Part shown: in pieces, positions 26,663-40,177 of the stretch | Numbering within the stretch: position 1 is the first letter of the stretch | Layout of the letters: each line of letters opens with the position of its first letter | DNA from: Chamaelirium japonicum | Taxonomy: Eukaryota; Streptophyta; Magnoliopsida; Liliales; Melanthiaceae | Length of the DNA: 64,000 nucleotides | Direction: 5' to 3' | Assembly (NCBI GenBank): GCA_947650365.1 | Contig: CANTAL010000126.1 | Span: forward strand, 310,001-374,000 | Made by a program: the position numbers and the translations under genes | The notes under the pieces: model-generated | Database searches by the model: none | Told to the model about the DNA's origin: nothing | Seen by the model: the letters and a program-made list of their open reading frames with translations, nothing else

Positions 26663-27222
26663 TACGAATATATTCGTGCAAATGAATTAGAATGGATCGT
26701 ATGAATGTATTAGAATGGATCATATGAGTGAATTAGAATGGATCCTATGAATGAATTAGAATGGATCGTGCGAATGAATTAGAATGGATCGTACGAATGA
26801 ATTAGAATGGATCGTGCTAATGAATTAGAATGGAATAGAATAGATTGTACGAATGAATTAGAATGGATTCGTACGAATGAATTAGAATGGATACATTCGT
26901 GCGAATGAATTAGAATGGATCGTGAGAATGAATTAGAATGGATCGTATGAATGAATTAGAATGGATACATTCATGCGAATGAATTAGAATGGATCGTATG
27001 AATGAATTTGAATAGATTGTGCGAATGAATTAGAATGGATCGTACGAATGAATTAGAATGGATACATTCGTGCGAATGAATTAGAATGGATCATACGAAT
27101 GAATTAGAATGGATCGTACGAATGAATTAGAATAGATTGCGCGAATGAGTTAGAATGGATCGTGCGAATGAAATAGAATGGATACAAATGAATTAGAATG
27201 GATCATACGAATGAATTAGAAT
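26663..27222 (-). repeat. Reverse satellite block, 0.6 kb
   Basis: First sub-block of the 2.6-kb module; it includes GGAATAGAATAGATTG, a shortened monomer near 26,832. It ends at AATGACGATCC. Twin: 39,447-40,007. Confidence 0.9.
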
Positions 27223-27392
27223 GACGATCCATTTTTACTCATTCGTATGATCCATTCTAATTTATTCGCACGAATGTATCCATTCTAATTCATTCGTACG
27301 TCTAATTCATTCGTACGGTCCATTCTAATTCATTCACACAATCCATTCTATTTCATTCGTACGATCCATTCTTACTCATTCGTATGATCCAT
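27223..27392 (+). repeat. Short forward satellite block, 170 bp
   Basis: Holds CTTACTC-type, CTATTTC and one 28-bp monomer, plus a shortened unit (CGTACGTCTAATTC near 27,297). It ends at TCCATTATGGA, an odd-length palindrome. Twin: 40,008-40,177. Confidence 0.9.
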
Positions 27393-29069
27393 TATGGATA
27401 CATTCGTGCGAATGAATTAGAATGGATCATACGAATGAGTAAGAATGGATCGTACGAATGAAATAGAATGGATTGTGCGATTGAATTAGAATGGATCGTA
27501 CGAATGAATTAGAATGGATCGTGTGAAAGAATTAGAATGGATTGTATGAATGAATTAGAATAGATCATATGAATGAATTAGAATGGATCGTACAAATGAA
27601 TTAGAATTGATCGTACGAATGAATTAGAATGGATCGTACGAATGAATTAGAATGGATATATTCGTGCGAATGAATTAGAATGGATACATTTGTGCGAAAG
27701 AATTAGAATAGATCGTATGAATGAATTAGAATGGATCCTATGAATGAATTAGAATGGATCGGATGAATGAATTAGGATGGATCGTACGAATGAATTAGAA
27801 TGGATACATTCGTGCGAAAGAATTAGAATAGATCGTATGAATGAATTAGAATGGATCCTATGAATGAATTAGAATGGATCGTACGAATGAATTAGAATGG
27901 ATCGTACGAAGGAATTAGAATGGATCGTACGAATGAATTAGAATGGATCATATGAATGAATTAGAATGGATACATTCGTGAGAATGAATTAGAATGGATT
28001 GTACGAATGAATTAGAATGGATCGTACGAATGAATTAGAATGGATCGTGTGAAAGAATTAGAATGGATTGTATGATTGAATTAGAATGGATCATATGAAT
28101 GAATTAGAAAGGATACATTCGTGCGAATGAATTAGAATGGATCGTACGAATGAATTAGAATGGTTACATTCATGCGAATGAATTAGAATGGATCGTACGA
28201 ATGGATTAGAATGGATCGTACGAATGGATTAGAATGGATACATTCGAGCGAATGAATTAGAATGGATCGTACGAATGAATTAGAATGGATCGTACGAATG
28301 GATTAGAATGGATCCTACGAATGGATTAGAATGGATACCTTTGTGCATATGAATTAGAATGGATCGTACGAATGAATTAGAATGGATCATAAGAATAAAT
28401 TAGAATGGATCATGTGAAAGAATTAGAATGGATTGTATGAATGAATTAGAATAGATCGTATGAATGAATTAGAATGGATCGTACGAATGAATTAGAATGA
28501 ATCATACGAATGAATTAGAATGGATCGTACGAATGAATTAGAATGGATACATTCGTGCGAATGAATTAGAATGGATACATTCGTGCGAAAGAATTAGAAT
28601 AGATCGTATGAATGAATTAGAATGGATCCTATGAATGAATTAGAATGGATCATGCGAATGAATTAGAATGGATCGTACGAATGAATTAGAATAGATCGTA
28701 CGAATGAATTAGAATGGATCGTACGAATGGATCGTACGAATGGATTAGAATGGATCGTACGAATGGATTAGAATGGATACATTCGAGAGAATGAATTAGA
28801 ATGGTCGTACGAATGAATTAGAATGGATCGTACAAATAAATTAGAATGGATACATTCGTCCGAATGAATTAGAATGGATCATACGAATGAGTAAGAATGG
28901 ATTGTACGAATGAAATAGAATAGATTGTACGAATGAATTAGAATGGATCCTACGAATGAATTAGAATGGATCGTGTGAAAGAATTAGAATGGATTAAATG
29001 AATGAATTAGAATGGATCGTATGAATGAATTAGAATGGATCGTGCGAATGAATTTGAATGGATCGTACG
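27393..29069 (-). repeat. Reverse satellite block, 1.7 kb
   Basis: Main reverse part of the 2.6-kb module. The marker group CATTCGTGCGAAAG, AATAGATCG, ATCCTATGAATG occurs three times (about 27,680, 27,810 and 28,580), which shows a smaller repeat within the module. Twin: 40,178-41,852. Confidence 0.9.
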
Positions 29070-30791
29070 AATTCATTCTAATTCATTCATACAATCCATT
29101 CTAATTCTTTCACACGATCCATTCTAATTCATTCGTACGTTCCATTCTAATTCATTAGCACGATCCATGCAAATTCATTCGTTCGATCAATTCTAATTCA
29201 TTAGCACGATCCATTCTAATTCATTCGTATGATCCATTCTAATTCATTCGCACGATCCATTCTAATTCATTCATAGGATCCATTCTAATTCATTCGAATC
29301 GTATGAATTCATTCTAATTCATTCATACAATCCATTCTAATTCTTTCACACGATCTATTCTAATTCATTCGTAGGATCCATTCTAATTCATTCGTACAAT
29401 CTATTCTATTTCATTCGTACGATCCATTCTTACTCATTCGTATGATCCATTCTAATTCATTCGGATGAATATATCCATTCTAATATATTCGTACGATCCA
29501 TTCTAATTCATTCGTACGATCCATTCTAATTCATTCGTACGATCCATTCTAATTCATTCGTCCGATCCATTCTAATTCATTCGCACGAATGTATCCATTC
29601 TAATTCATTCGTACGATCCATTCTAATTTATTCGTACGATCCATTCTAATTCATTCATAAGATCCATTCTAATTCATTCGTACGATCCATTCTAATTCAT
29701 TCGTACGATCGATTCTAATTCATTCGTACGAATGTATCCATTCTAGTTCATCCGTACGATCCATTTTAATTCATTCGTATGATCCATTCTAATTCATTCG
29801 CATGATATATTCTAATTCATTCGTACGATCAATTCTAATTCATTCGCACGAATGTATCCATTCTAATTCATTCGTTCGATCCATTCTAATTCATTCGTAC
29901 GATCCATTCTAATTCATTCATACAATCCATTCTAATTCTTTCACATGATCCATTCTAATTCATTCGTAGGATCCATTCTAATTCATTCGTACAATCTATT
30001 CTATTTCATTCGTACGATCCAATCTTACTCATTCGTATGATCCATTCTAATTCATTCGCACGAATGTATCCATTCTAATTTATTCGTAAGATCCATTCTA
30101 ATTCATTCGTACGATCCATTCTAATTCATTCGTACGATCCATTATAATTCATTCGCACGAATGTATCCATTCTAGTTCATTCGTACGATCCATTCTAATT
30201 CATTCATACAATCCATTCTAATTCATTCGCACGAATGTATCCATTCTAATTCATTCGTACGATCAGTTCTAATTCATTCACAAAATCTATTCTAATTCAT
30301 TCATACGATCCATTCTAATTCATTCACACGAATGTATCCATTCTAATTCATTCATACGATCCATTCTAATTCATTCGTACGATTCATTCTAATTCACTAA
30401 TACGATCCAGTCTAATACATTCATACGACCCATTCTAATTCATTTGCACGAATATATCCATTCTAATTCATTCGTACGATCCATTCTAATTCCTTCGTAC
30501 GATCCATTCTAATTCATTCGTACGATCTATTCTGATTCATTCGTACGATCCATTTTAATTCATTCGTATGATCCATTCTAATTCCTTCGTACGATCCATT
30601 CTAATTCATTCGTATGATTCATTCTAATTCATTCATACAATCCATTCTAATTCTTTCACACGATCCATTCTAATTCATTCGTACGATCCATTCTAATTCA
30701 TTCGTGCAATCCATTCTATTTCATTCGTACGGTCAATTCTTACTCATTCGTACGATACATTCTAATTCATTAACACGAATGTATCCATTCG
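29070..30791 (+). repeat. Forward satellite block, 1.7 kb, with a micro-inversion
   Basis: Begins at the GAATTC junction and carries the TTAGCACG trimer. At about 29,296-29,308 a reverse fragment (CGAATCGTATGAATTC) is followed at once by another CATACAATCC/TTCTTTCACACG series. The HOR-copy difference at 29,471 lies here. It ends in a 14-bp palindrome. Confidence 0.9.
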
Positions 30792-30799
30792 TACGAATG
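30786..30799. repeat. 14-bp perfect palindrome at an orientation switch
   Basis: CATTCGTACGAATG, the same junction type as 17,639-17,652 and 36,008-36,021. Copy-2 partner: 52,746-52,759. Confidence 0.9.
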
Positions 30800-30966
30800 A
30801 ATTAGAATAGATTGTACGAATGAATTAGAATGGATCGTACGAATGAATTAGAATGGATCGTACGAAGGAATTAGAATGGATCGTACGAATGAATTAGAAT
30901 GGATCATACGAATGAATTAGAATGGATACATTCGTGCGAATGAATTAGAATGAATCAGAATGGATC
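30792..30966 (-). repeat. Short reverse satellite block, 175 bp
   Basis: About seven reverse monomers ending in a shortened AATGAATCAGAATGG unit, then GGATCACAATCC at the flip. Copy-2 partner: 52,752-52,926. Confidence 0.9.
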
Positions 30967-33004
30967 ACAATCCATTCTAATTCATTCGCACGAATGTATC
31001 CATTCTAATCCATTCGTACGATCCATTCTAATCCATTCGTACGATCCATTCTAATTCATTCGCATGAATGTAGCCATTCTAATTCATTCATTTGATCCAT
31101 TCTAATTCATTCGTACGATCCATTCTAATTCATTCATCCGATCCATTTTAATTCATTCGCACGAATGTATCCATTCTAATTCATTTATACGATCCATTCT
31201 AATTCATTCGTACGATCCATTCTAATTAATTCGTAAGATCCATTCTAATTCATTCCCACGATCCATTCTAATTTATTCGTACGATCCATTCTAATTCATT
31301 CGTACGATCTATTCTAATTCATTCGCACGAATGTAACCATTCTATTTCATTCATACGATTCATTCTAATTCATTCATATGAGCTATTCTAATTCATTCGT
31401 ACGATCCATTCTAATTCATTTGTACGATCCATTGTAATTCATTCATACAATCCATTTAGATTCATTCGCACAAATGTATCCATTCAAATTCATTCGTACG
31501 ATCCAGTCTAATTCATTCGTACGATCCATTCTAATTCATTCGCACGAATATATTCATTCTAATTCTTTCGTACGATGCATTCTAATTCATTTGTACGATC
31601 CATTCTAATTCATTCTCACAAATGTATCCATTCTAATTCATTCGTACGATCCATTCTAATTCATTCCTACGATCTATTCTAATTCATTCGCTCGAATGTA
31701 TCCATTTTAATTCATTCGTACGATCCATTCTAATTCATTCGTACGATCGATTCTAATTCATTCGCACTATCCATTCTAATTCATTCGTACGATCCATTCT
31801 AATTCATTCGTATGATCCATTCTAATTTATTCGTTCAAATATATCCATTCTAATTCATTCGTACGATCCATTCTAATCATTCGCACGATCCATTCTAATT
31901 CATTCGCACGAATATATCCATTCTAATTCATTTGCACGATCCATTCTAATTCATTCCTATGATCTATTCTAATTCATTCGTACGATCCATTCTAATTCAT
32001 TCTAATTCATTCGTACGATCCATTCTACGATCCATTCTAATTCATTCGTATATTCCATTCTAATTCATTAGCACGATCCATGCTAATGAATTAGAATGGA
32101 TCGTACGATCCAATCTAATTCATTCATACGATCCATTCTTACTCATTCGTATGATCCATTCTAATTCAATCGTACGATCCATTCTAATTCATTTGTACGA
32201 TCCATTCTAATTCCTTCGTACGATCCATTCTAATTCATTCGTACGATCCATTCTAATTCATTCGTACGATCCATTCTAATTCCTTCGTAGGATCCATTCT
32301 AATTCATTCGTACGATCCATTCTAATTCATTCGCGCAATCTATTCTAATTCATTCGTACGATCCATTCTAATTCATTCGTTCGATCCATTCTAATTCATT
32401 CATACAATCCATTCCAATTTATTCGCATGAATGTATCCATTCTAATTCATTCGTACGATCCATTCTAATTCATTCGCACAATCTATTCTAATTCATTCAT
32501 ACGATCCATTCTAATTCATTCGCACGAATGTATCCATTCTAATTCATTCATACGTTCCATTCTACTTCATTCGTACTATCCGTTCTAATTCACTCATACG
32601 ATCCATTCTATTTCATTCATACGATCCATTCCAATTCATTTGCACGAATATATCCATTCTAATTCATTCGTACGATCCATTCTAATTCCTTCGTACGATC
32701 CATTCTAATTCCTTCGTACGATCCATTCTATTTCATTCGTATGATCCATTCTAATTCCTTCGTACGATCCATTCTAATTCCTTCGTATCCATTCTAATTC
32801 ACTCATACGATCCATTCTAATTCATTCGCACGATCCATTCTAATTCATTCATACAATCCATTCTAATTCTTTCACACGATCCATTCTAATTCATTCGTAC
32901 GATCCATTCTAATTCATTCGCACAATCCATTCTATTTAATTCGTACGATCCATTCTTACTCATTCGTATGATCCATTCTAATTCATTCGCACGAATGTAT
33001 CCAT
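30967..33004 (+). repeat. Forward satellite block, 2.0 kb, with a one-monomer inversion
   Basis: Interrupted at about 32,083-32,105 by one reverse monomer whose right edge is the palindrome GGATCGTACGATCC. The rest includes the CATTCGCGCAATC and CTACTTC markers shared with 400-910. It ends at TCCATAATGGA. HOR-copy differences 32,599 and 32,696 are both CpG/TpG changes in CGTACG-type boundaries. Confidence 0.9.
32098..32111. repeat. 14-bp perfect palindrome at a micro-inversion edge
   Basis: GGATCGTACGATCC joins a reverse monomer to a forward monomer tail-to-tail around the same CGTACG core used by the CATTCGTACGAATG junctions. Copy-2 partner: 54,058-54,071. Confidence 0.9.
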
Positions 33005-34498
33005 AATGGATCATACGAATGAGTAAGAATGGATCGTACGAATGAAATAGAATGGATTGTGCGAATGAATTAGAATGGACCGTACGAATGAATTAGAATG
33101 GATACATTCGTGCGAATGAATTAGAATGGATCGGACGAATGAATTAGAATGGATCGTACGAATGAATTAGAATGGATCGTACGAATAAATTAGAATGGAT
33201 ACATTCGTCCGAATGAATTAGAATGGATCATACGAATGAGTAAGAATGGATCGTACGAATGAAATAGAATAGATTGTACGAATGAATTAGAATGGATTCG
33301 TACGAATGAATTAGAATGGATACATTCGTGCGAATGAATTAAAATGGATCGTACCAATGAGTAAGAATGGATCGTACGAATGAAATAGAATGGATTGTGC
33401 GAATGAATTAGAATGGATCGTATGAATGAATTAGAATGGATCGTGTGAAAGAATTAGAATGGATTGTATGAATGAATTAGAATAGATCGTATGAATGAAT
33501 TAGAATGGATCGTACGAATGAATTAGAATGGATCGTACGAATGAATTAGAATGGATACATTCGTGCGAATGAATTATAATGGATACATTCGTGCGAAAGA
33601 ATTAGAATAGATCGTATGAATGAATTAGAATGGATCCTATGAATGAATTAGAATGGATCGTGCAAATGAATTAGAATGGATCGTACGAATGAATTAGAAT
33701 GGATCGTGCTAATGAATTAGAATTGATCGAACGAATGAATTAGCATGGATCGTGCTAATGAATTAGAATGGATCGTATGAATGAATTAGAATGGATCGTA
33801 TTAATGAATTAGAATGGATCGTGCGAATGAATTCGAATGGATCGTACGAATGAATTATAATGGATCGTACGAATGAATTAGAATGGATCGTACGAATGAA
33901 TTAGAATGGATCGTATGAATGAATTCGAATGGATACATTCGTGCGAATGAATTAGAATGGATTGTATGAATGAATTAGAATGGATCGTACGAATGAATTA
34001 GAATGGATCATAGAAATTAATTAGAATGGATCGTACGAATGAAATAGAATAGATTGTACGAATGAATTAGAATGGATCGTGCGAATGAATTAGAATGAAT
34101 TAGAAAGAATTAGAATGGATTGTATGAATGAATTAGAATAGATCGTATGAATGAATTAGAATGGATCGTACGAATGAATTAGAATGGATCGTACGAATGA
34201 ATTAGAATGGATACATTCGTGCGAATGAATTAGAATGGATACATTCGTGCGAAAGAATTAGAATAGATCGTATGAATGAATTAGAATGGATCCTATGAAT
34301 GAATTAGATCGGATCGTGCGAATGAATTAGAATGGATCGTACGAATGAATTAGATTGGATCGTGCTAATGAATTAGAATTGATCGAATGAATGAATTAGC
34401 ATAGATCGTGCTAATGAATTAGAATGGAACGTACGAATGAATTAGAATGGATCGTGTGAAAGAATTAGAATGGATTGTATGAATGAATTAGAATGAAT
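33005..34498 (-). repeat. Reverse satellite block, 1.5 kb
   Basis: The first about 480 bp match 18,331-18,811. The trimer GTGCTAATG / TTGATCGAACG / TTAGCATGG occurs at 33,705 and 34,360, each time after an ATCCTATGAATG group, so an internal repeat of about 650 bp is likely. It ends at GAATTC (34,495-34,500). Differences 34,229 and 34,355 lie here. Confidence 0.9.
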
Positions 34499-36015
34499 TC
34501 GTACGATCCATTCGAATTCATTCGCACGATCCATTCTAATTCATTCATGCGATCCATTCTAATTCATTCATACAACCCATTCTAATTCTTTCACACGATC
34601 CATTCTAATTCATTCGTAGGATCCATTCTAATTCATTCGTACAATTTATTCTATTTCATTCGTACGATCCATTCTTACTCATTCGTATGATCCATTCTAA
34701 TTTATTCGGACGAATGTATCCATTCTAATTTATTCGTACGATCCATTATAATTCATTCGTACGATCCATTCTAATTCATTCGTACGATCCATTCTAATTC
34801 ATTCGTCCGATCCATTCTAATTCATTCACACGAATGTATCCATTCTAATTCATTCGTACGATCCATTCTAATTCATTCGTACGATCCATTCTAACTCATT
34901 CGTAAGATCCATTCTAATTCATTCGTACGATCCATTCTAATTCATTCGTACGATCCATTCTAATTCATTCGCACGAATGTATCCATTCTAGTTCATTCGT
35001 ACGATCCATTCTAATTCAATCGTACGATCCATTCTAATTCATTCACACGATCCATTCTAATTCATTCGTACGATCCATTCTAATTCATTCATACGATCCA
35101 TTCTAATTCATTCGTACGATCCATTCTAATTCATTCGCACAAATGTATCCATTCTAATTCATTCGTACGATCCATTCTAATTCATTCGCACGATCCATTC
35201 TAATTCATTCGTACGATCCATTCTAATTCATTCATACGATCCATTCTAATTCATTCATACAATCCATTCTAATTCTTTCACACGATCCATTCTAATTCAT
35301 TTGTACGATCCATTCTAATTCATTCACACAATCCATTCTATTTCATTCGTACGATCCATTCTAATTCATTCGCACAAATGTATCCATTCTAATTCATTCG
35401 TACGATCCATTCTAATTCATTCGCACGATCCATTCTAATTCATTCGCTCGAATGTATCCATTCTAATCCATTCGTACGATCCATTCTAATCCATTCGTAC
35501 GATCCATTCTAATTCATTCGCATGAATGTAACCATTCTAATTCATTCATTTGATCCATTCTAATTCATTCGTACGATCCATTCTAATTCATTCGCACGAT
35601 CCATTCTAATTCATTCATAGGATCCATTCTAATTCATTCGTACAATCCATTCTAATTCTTTCACACGATCCATTCTAATTCATTCGTACGATCCATTCTA
35701 ATTCATTCATACAATCCATTCTAATTCATTTGTACGATCCATTCTAATTCACTCATACGATCCATTCCAATACATTCATACGATCCATTCTAATTCATTT
35801 GCACGAATATATCCATTCTAATTCATTCGTACGATCCATTCTAATTCCTTCGAACGATCCATTCTAATTCATTCGTACGATCTATTCTAATTCATTCGTA
35901 CGATCCATTCTAATTCATTCGTACGATCCATTCTAATTCCTTCGTACGATCCATTCTAATTCATTCGTACGATCCATTCTAATTCATTCGTACAATCTAT
36001 TCTAATTCATTCGTA
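34499..36015 (+). repeat. Forward satellite block, 1.5 kb
   Basis: Contains the CATTCGCTCGAATG / CTAATCCATTCG / GCATGAATGTAACC series (from 35,441), which recurs 1,321 bp downstream. It ends in a 14-bp palindrome. Copy-2 partner: 56,459-57,975. Confidence 0.9.
35441..35960 (+). repeat. 0.5-kb module, copy A (offset 1,321 bp)
   Basis: Runs from CATTCGCTCGAATG through CACTCATACG, CATTTGCACGAATATATCC and TTCCTTCG monomers. It matches 36,762-37,281 with the same offset at both ends, so there is no net length change. A reverse block (36,016-36,427) lies between the copies. Confidence 0.88.
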
Positions 36016-36021
36016 CGAATG
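36008..36021. repeat. 14-bp perfect palindrome at an orientation switch
   Basis: CATTCGTACGAATG joins the forward block to the reverse block. Copy-2 partner: 57,968-57,981. Confidence 0.9.
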
Positions 36022-36427
36022 GATACATTCATGTGAATGAATTAGAATGGATCGTACGAATGAGGAAGAATGGATCGTACGAATGACATAGAATGGATTG
36101 CACGAATGAATTAGAATAGATCGTACGAATGAATTAGAATAGATCGTGTGAAAGAATTAGAATGGATTGTATGAATGAATTAGAATGGATCGTACGAAGG
36201 AATTAGAATGGATCGTACGAATGAATTAGAATGGATCGTACGATTGAATTAGAATAGATCGTACGAATGAATTAGAATGGATCGTACGAATGAATTATAA
36301 TGGATCGTGTGAAAGAATTAGAATGGATCGTACGAATGAATTAGAATGGATCGTGCGAATGAATTAGAATGGAACGTACGAATGAATTAGAATGGATCGT
36401 GCTAATGAATTAGAATTGATCGAACGA
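36016..36427 (-). repeat. Reverse satellite block, 0.4 kb
   Basis: Includes unusual AATGAGGAAG and AATGACATAG monomers. It ends within the GTGCTAATG / TTGATCGAACG trimer, cut short by the flip at GAATTC (36,426-36,431). Copy-2 partner: 57,976-58,387. Confidence 0.9.
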
Positions 36428-39113
36428 ATTCATTCTAATTCATTCATACAATCCATTCTAATTCTTTCACACGATCCAATCTAATTCATTCATACGTTCC
36501 ATTCTAATTCATTAGCACGATCCATGCTAATTCATTCTAATCCATTCTAATTCATTTGTATCCATTCTAATGTATTCGCACGATCCATTCTAATTCATTC
36601 GTACGATCCATTCTAATTCATTAATATGATCCATTCTAATTCATTCGTACGATCCATTCTAATTCATATGCACAAAGGTATCCATTCTAATCCATTCGTT
36701 GGATCCATTCTAATCCATTTGTACGATCCATTCTAATTCATTCGTACGATCCATTCTAATTCATTCGCTCGAATGTATCCATTCTAATCCATTCGTACGA
36801 TCCATTCTAATCCATTCGTACGATCCATTCTAATTCTTTCGCATGAATGTAACCATTCTAATTCATTCATTTGATCCATTCTAATTCATTCGTACGATCC
36901 ATTCTAATTCATTCGCACGATCCATTCTAATTCATTCATAGGATCCATTCTAATTCATTCGTACAATCCATTCTAATTCTTTCACCCGATCCATTCTAAT
37001 TCATTCGTACGATCCATTCTAATTCATTCATACAATCCATTCTAATTCTTTCGTACGATCCATTCTAATTCACTCATACGATCCATTCTAATACATTCAT
37101 ACGATCCATTCTAATTCATTTGCACGAATATATCCATTCTAATTCATTCGTACGATCCAGTCTAATTCCTTCGTACGATCCATTCTAATTCATTCGTACG
37201 ATCTATTCTAATTCATTCGTACGATCCATTCTAATTCATTCGTACGATCCATTCTAATTACTTCGTACGATCCATTCTAATCTATTCGAATTCATTTGCA
37301 CGATCCATTTTTATTCATTCATACTATCCATTATAATTCATTCATACAATCCATTCTAATTCTTTTACACGATCCATTCTAATTCATTCGTCTAATCCAT
37401 TCTAATTCATTCGTACAATCTATTCTAATACATTCGTACGATCCATTCTTACTCATTCGTATGATCCATTCTAATTCATTCGGACGAATGTATCCATTCT
37501 AATTTATTCGTACGATCCATTCTAATTCATTCGTACGATCCATTCTAATTCATTCGTCCGATCCATTCTAATTCATTCGTCCAATCCATTCTAATTCATT
37601 CGCACGAATGTATCCATTCTAATTCATTCGTACGATCCATTCTAATTCATTCATACGATCCATTCTAATTCATTCGTAAGATCCATTCTAATTCATTCGT
37701 ACGATCCATTCCAATTCATTCGTACGATCCATTCTAATTCATTTGCACGAATGTATCCATTCTAGTTCATTCGTATGATCCATTCTAATTCAGTCGTACG
37801 ATCCATTCTAATTCCTTCGTACGATCCATTCTAATTCATTCGTACGATCTATTCTAATTCATTCGTACGATCCATTCTAATTCATTCGTACGATCCATTC
37901 TAATTCCTTCGTACGATCCATTCTAATTCATTCGTACGATCCATTCTAATTCCTTCATATCCATTCTAAATCACTCATACCATCCATTCTAATTCATTCG
38001 TACGATCCATTCTAATTCATTCATACAATCCATTCTAATTCATTCGCACGAATGTATCCATTCTAAATCATTCGTACGATCCATTCTAATTCATTCGTAC
38101 GATCCATTCTAAATCATTCGTACAATCCATTCTATTTCATTCGTACGATCCATTCTGACTCATTCGTATGATCCATTCTAATTCATTCGGACGAATGTAT
38201 CCATTCTAATTTATTTGTACGATCCATTCTAATTCATTCGTACGATCCATTCTAATTCATTCGTATGATCCATTCTAATTCATTCGTATGATCCATTCTA
38301 ATTAATTCGTATGATCCATTCTAATTTATTCGTACGATCCATTCTAATTCATTCATACAATCCATTCTAATTCATTCGCACGAATGTATCCATTCTAATT
38401 AATTCGTACGATCAATTCTAATTCATTCATACAATCCATTCTATTTCATTCCGTACGATCCATTCTAATTCATTCGCTCGAATGTATCCATTCTAATCCA
38501 TTTGTACGATCCATTCTAATCCATTCATACGATCCATTCTAATTCATACGATTCATTCTTACGATCCATTCTATTTCATTCGTACGATCCATTCTTACTC
38601 ATTGGTATGATCCATTCTAATTCATTCGCACGAATGTATCCATTCTAATTCATTCGTACGAATCCATTCTAATTCATTCGTACGATCCATTCTAATTCAT
38701 TCGCACGATCCATTCTAATTCATTCGTACGATCCATTCTAATTCATTCGCACGAATGTATCCATTCTAATTCATTTGTACGATCCATTCTAATTCATTCG
38801 TACGATCCATTCTAATTCATTCATACGATCCATTCTAATTCATTCGCACGAATGTATCCATTCTAGTTCATTCGTACGATCCATTCTAATTCATTCGTAC
38901 GATCCATTCTAATTCATTCGCACGATCCATTCTAATTCATTAGCACGATCCATGCTAATTCATTCATACAATCTATTCTAATTCATTCATACAATCCATT
39001 CTAATTCTTTCACACGATCCATTCTAATTCATTCGTACGATCCATTCTAATTCATTCGCACAATCCATTCTAATTCATTCGCACGAATGTATCCATTCTA
39101 AATCATTCGTACA
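36428..39113 (+). repeat. Forward satellite block, 2.7 kb (longest in the HOR)
   Basis: Unbroken forward orientation. Starts with TTAGCACG monomers and a doubled half-monomer (CATTCTAATCCATTC near 36,535). Differences 37,310 and 37,653 lie here. An irregular stretch is at 38,540-38,560 (CATACGATTCATTCTTACG). Copy-2 partner: 58,388-61,073. Confidence 0.9.
36762..37281 (+). repeat. 0.5-kb module, copy B (offset 1,321 bp)
   Basis: Partner of 35,441-35,960, with a few substitutions (for example TTCTTTCGCATG where copy A has TTCATTCGCATG). Part of the same series also appears near 30,390-30,620. Confidence 0.88.
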
Positions 39114-39400
39114 ATCGTGCGAATGAATTAGAATGGATCGTGTGAAAGAATTAGCATGGATCGTACAAATGAATTAGAATGGATACATTCGTGCGAATGA
39201 ATTAGAATGTATACATTCGTGCGAAAGAATTAGAATAGATCGTATGAATGAATTTGAATGGATCCTATGAATGAATTAGAATGGATCGTACGAATGAATT
39301 AGAATGGATCGTGCTAATGAATTAGAATTGATCGAACGAATGAATTAGCATGGATCGTGCTAATGAATTAGAATGGATTGTATGAATGAATTAGAATGAA
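39114..39400 (-). repeat. Short reverse satellite block, 0.3 kb
   Basis: Carries GTGTGAAAG, CATTCGTGCGAAAG, ATCCTATGAATG and the GTGCTAATG trimer, ending at GAATTCGTACG. This is the same order as the end of 33,005-34,498 in shorter form. Copy-2 partner: 61,074-61,360. Confidence 0.88.
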
Positions 39401-39446
39401 TTCGTACGATCCATTCGAATTCATTCGCACGATCCATTCTAATTCA
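39401..39446 (+). repeat. Two-monomer forward block
   Basis: About two forward monomers (CCATTCGAATTCATTCGCACG and CCATTCTAATTCATACG) between reverse blocks. The right edge is the start of the 2.6-kb module. Copy-2 partner: 61,361-61,406. Confidence 0.85.
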
Positions 39447-40007
39447 TACGAATATATTCGTGCAAATGAATTAGAATGGATCGTATGAATGTATTTGAAT
39501 GGATCGTATGAGTGAATTAGAATGGATCCTATGAATGAATTAGAATGGATCGTGCGAATGAATTAGAATGGATCGTACGAATGAATTAGAATGGATCGTG
39601 CTAATGAATTAGAATGGAATAGAATAGATTGTACGAATGAATTAGAATGGATTCGTACGAATGAATTAGAATGGATACATTCGTGCGAATGAATTAGAAT
39701 GGATCGTGCGAATGAATTAGAATGGATCGTATGAATGAATTAGAATGGATACATTCGTGCGAATGAATTAGAATGGATCGTATGAATGAATTAGAATAGA
39801 TTGTGCGAATGAATTAGAATGGATCGTACGAATGAATTAGAATGGATACATTCGTGCGAATGAATTAGAATGGATCATACGAATGAACTAGAATGGATCG
39901 TACGAATGAATTAGAATAGATTGCGCGAATGAGTTAGAATAGATCGTGCGAATGAAATATAATGGATACAAATGAATTAGAATGGATCATACGAATGAAT
40001 TAGAATG
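39447..40007 (-). repeat. Reverse satellite block (twin of 26,663)
   Basis: Near-copy of 26,663-27,222 with a few substitutions (for example AATGTATTTG where the twin has AATGTATTAG). Copy-2 partner: 61,407-61,967. Confidence 0.9.
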
Positions 40008-40177
40008 ACGATCCATTCTTACTCATTCGTATGATCCATTCTAATTTATTCGCACGAATGTATCCATTCTAATTCATTCGTACGTCTAATTCATTCGTAC
40101 GGTCCATTCTAATTCATTCGCACAATCCATTCTATTTCATTCGTACGATCCATTCTTACTCATTCGTATGATCCATT
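40008..40177 (+). repeat. Short forward satellite block (twin of 27,223)
   Basis: Same content and junctions as 27,223-27,392, ending at TCCATTATGGA. Copy-2 partner: 61,968-62,137. Confidence 0.9.

Larger units (their letters stand above)
26661..29290. repeat. 2.6-kb internal module, copy A
   Basis: Starts at CATACGAATATATTCG and runs through reverse, forward, reverse and forward sub-blocks to about 29,290. It matches 39,445-42,075 at an offset of 12,784 bp, with only scattered substitutions visible. Copy B has one extra 23-bp monomer near 40,930 and lacks one near 28,750, so the two length changes cancel and the offset is the same at both ends. In HOR copy 2 the pair lies at about 48,621-51,250 and 61,405-64,000. 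Confidence 0.9.
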
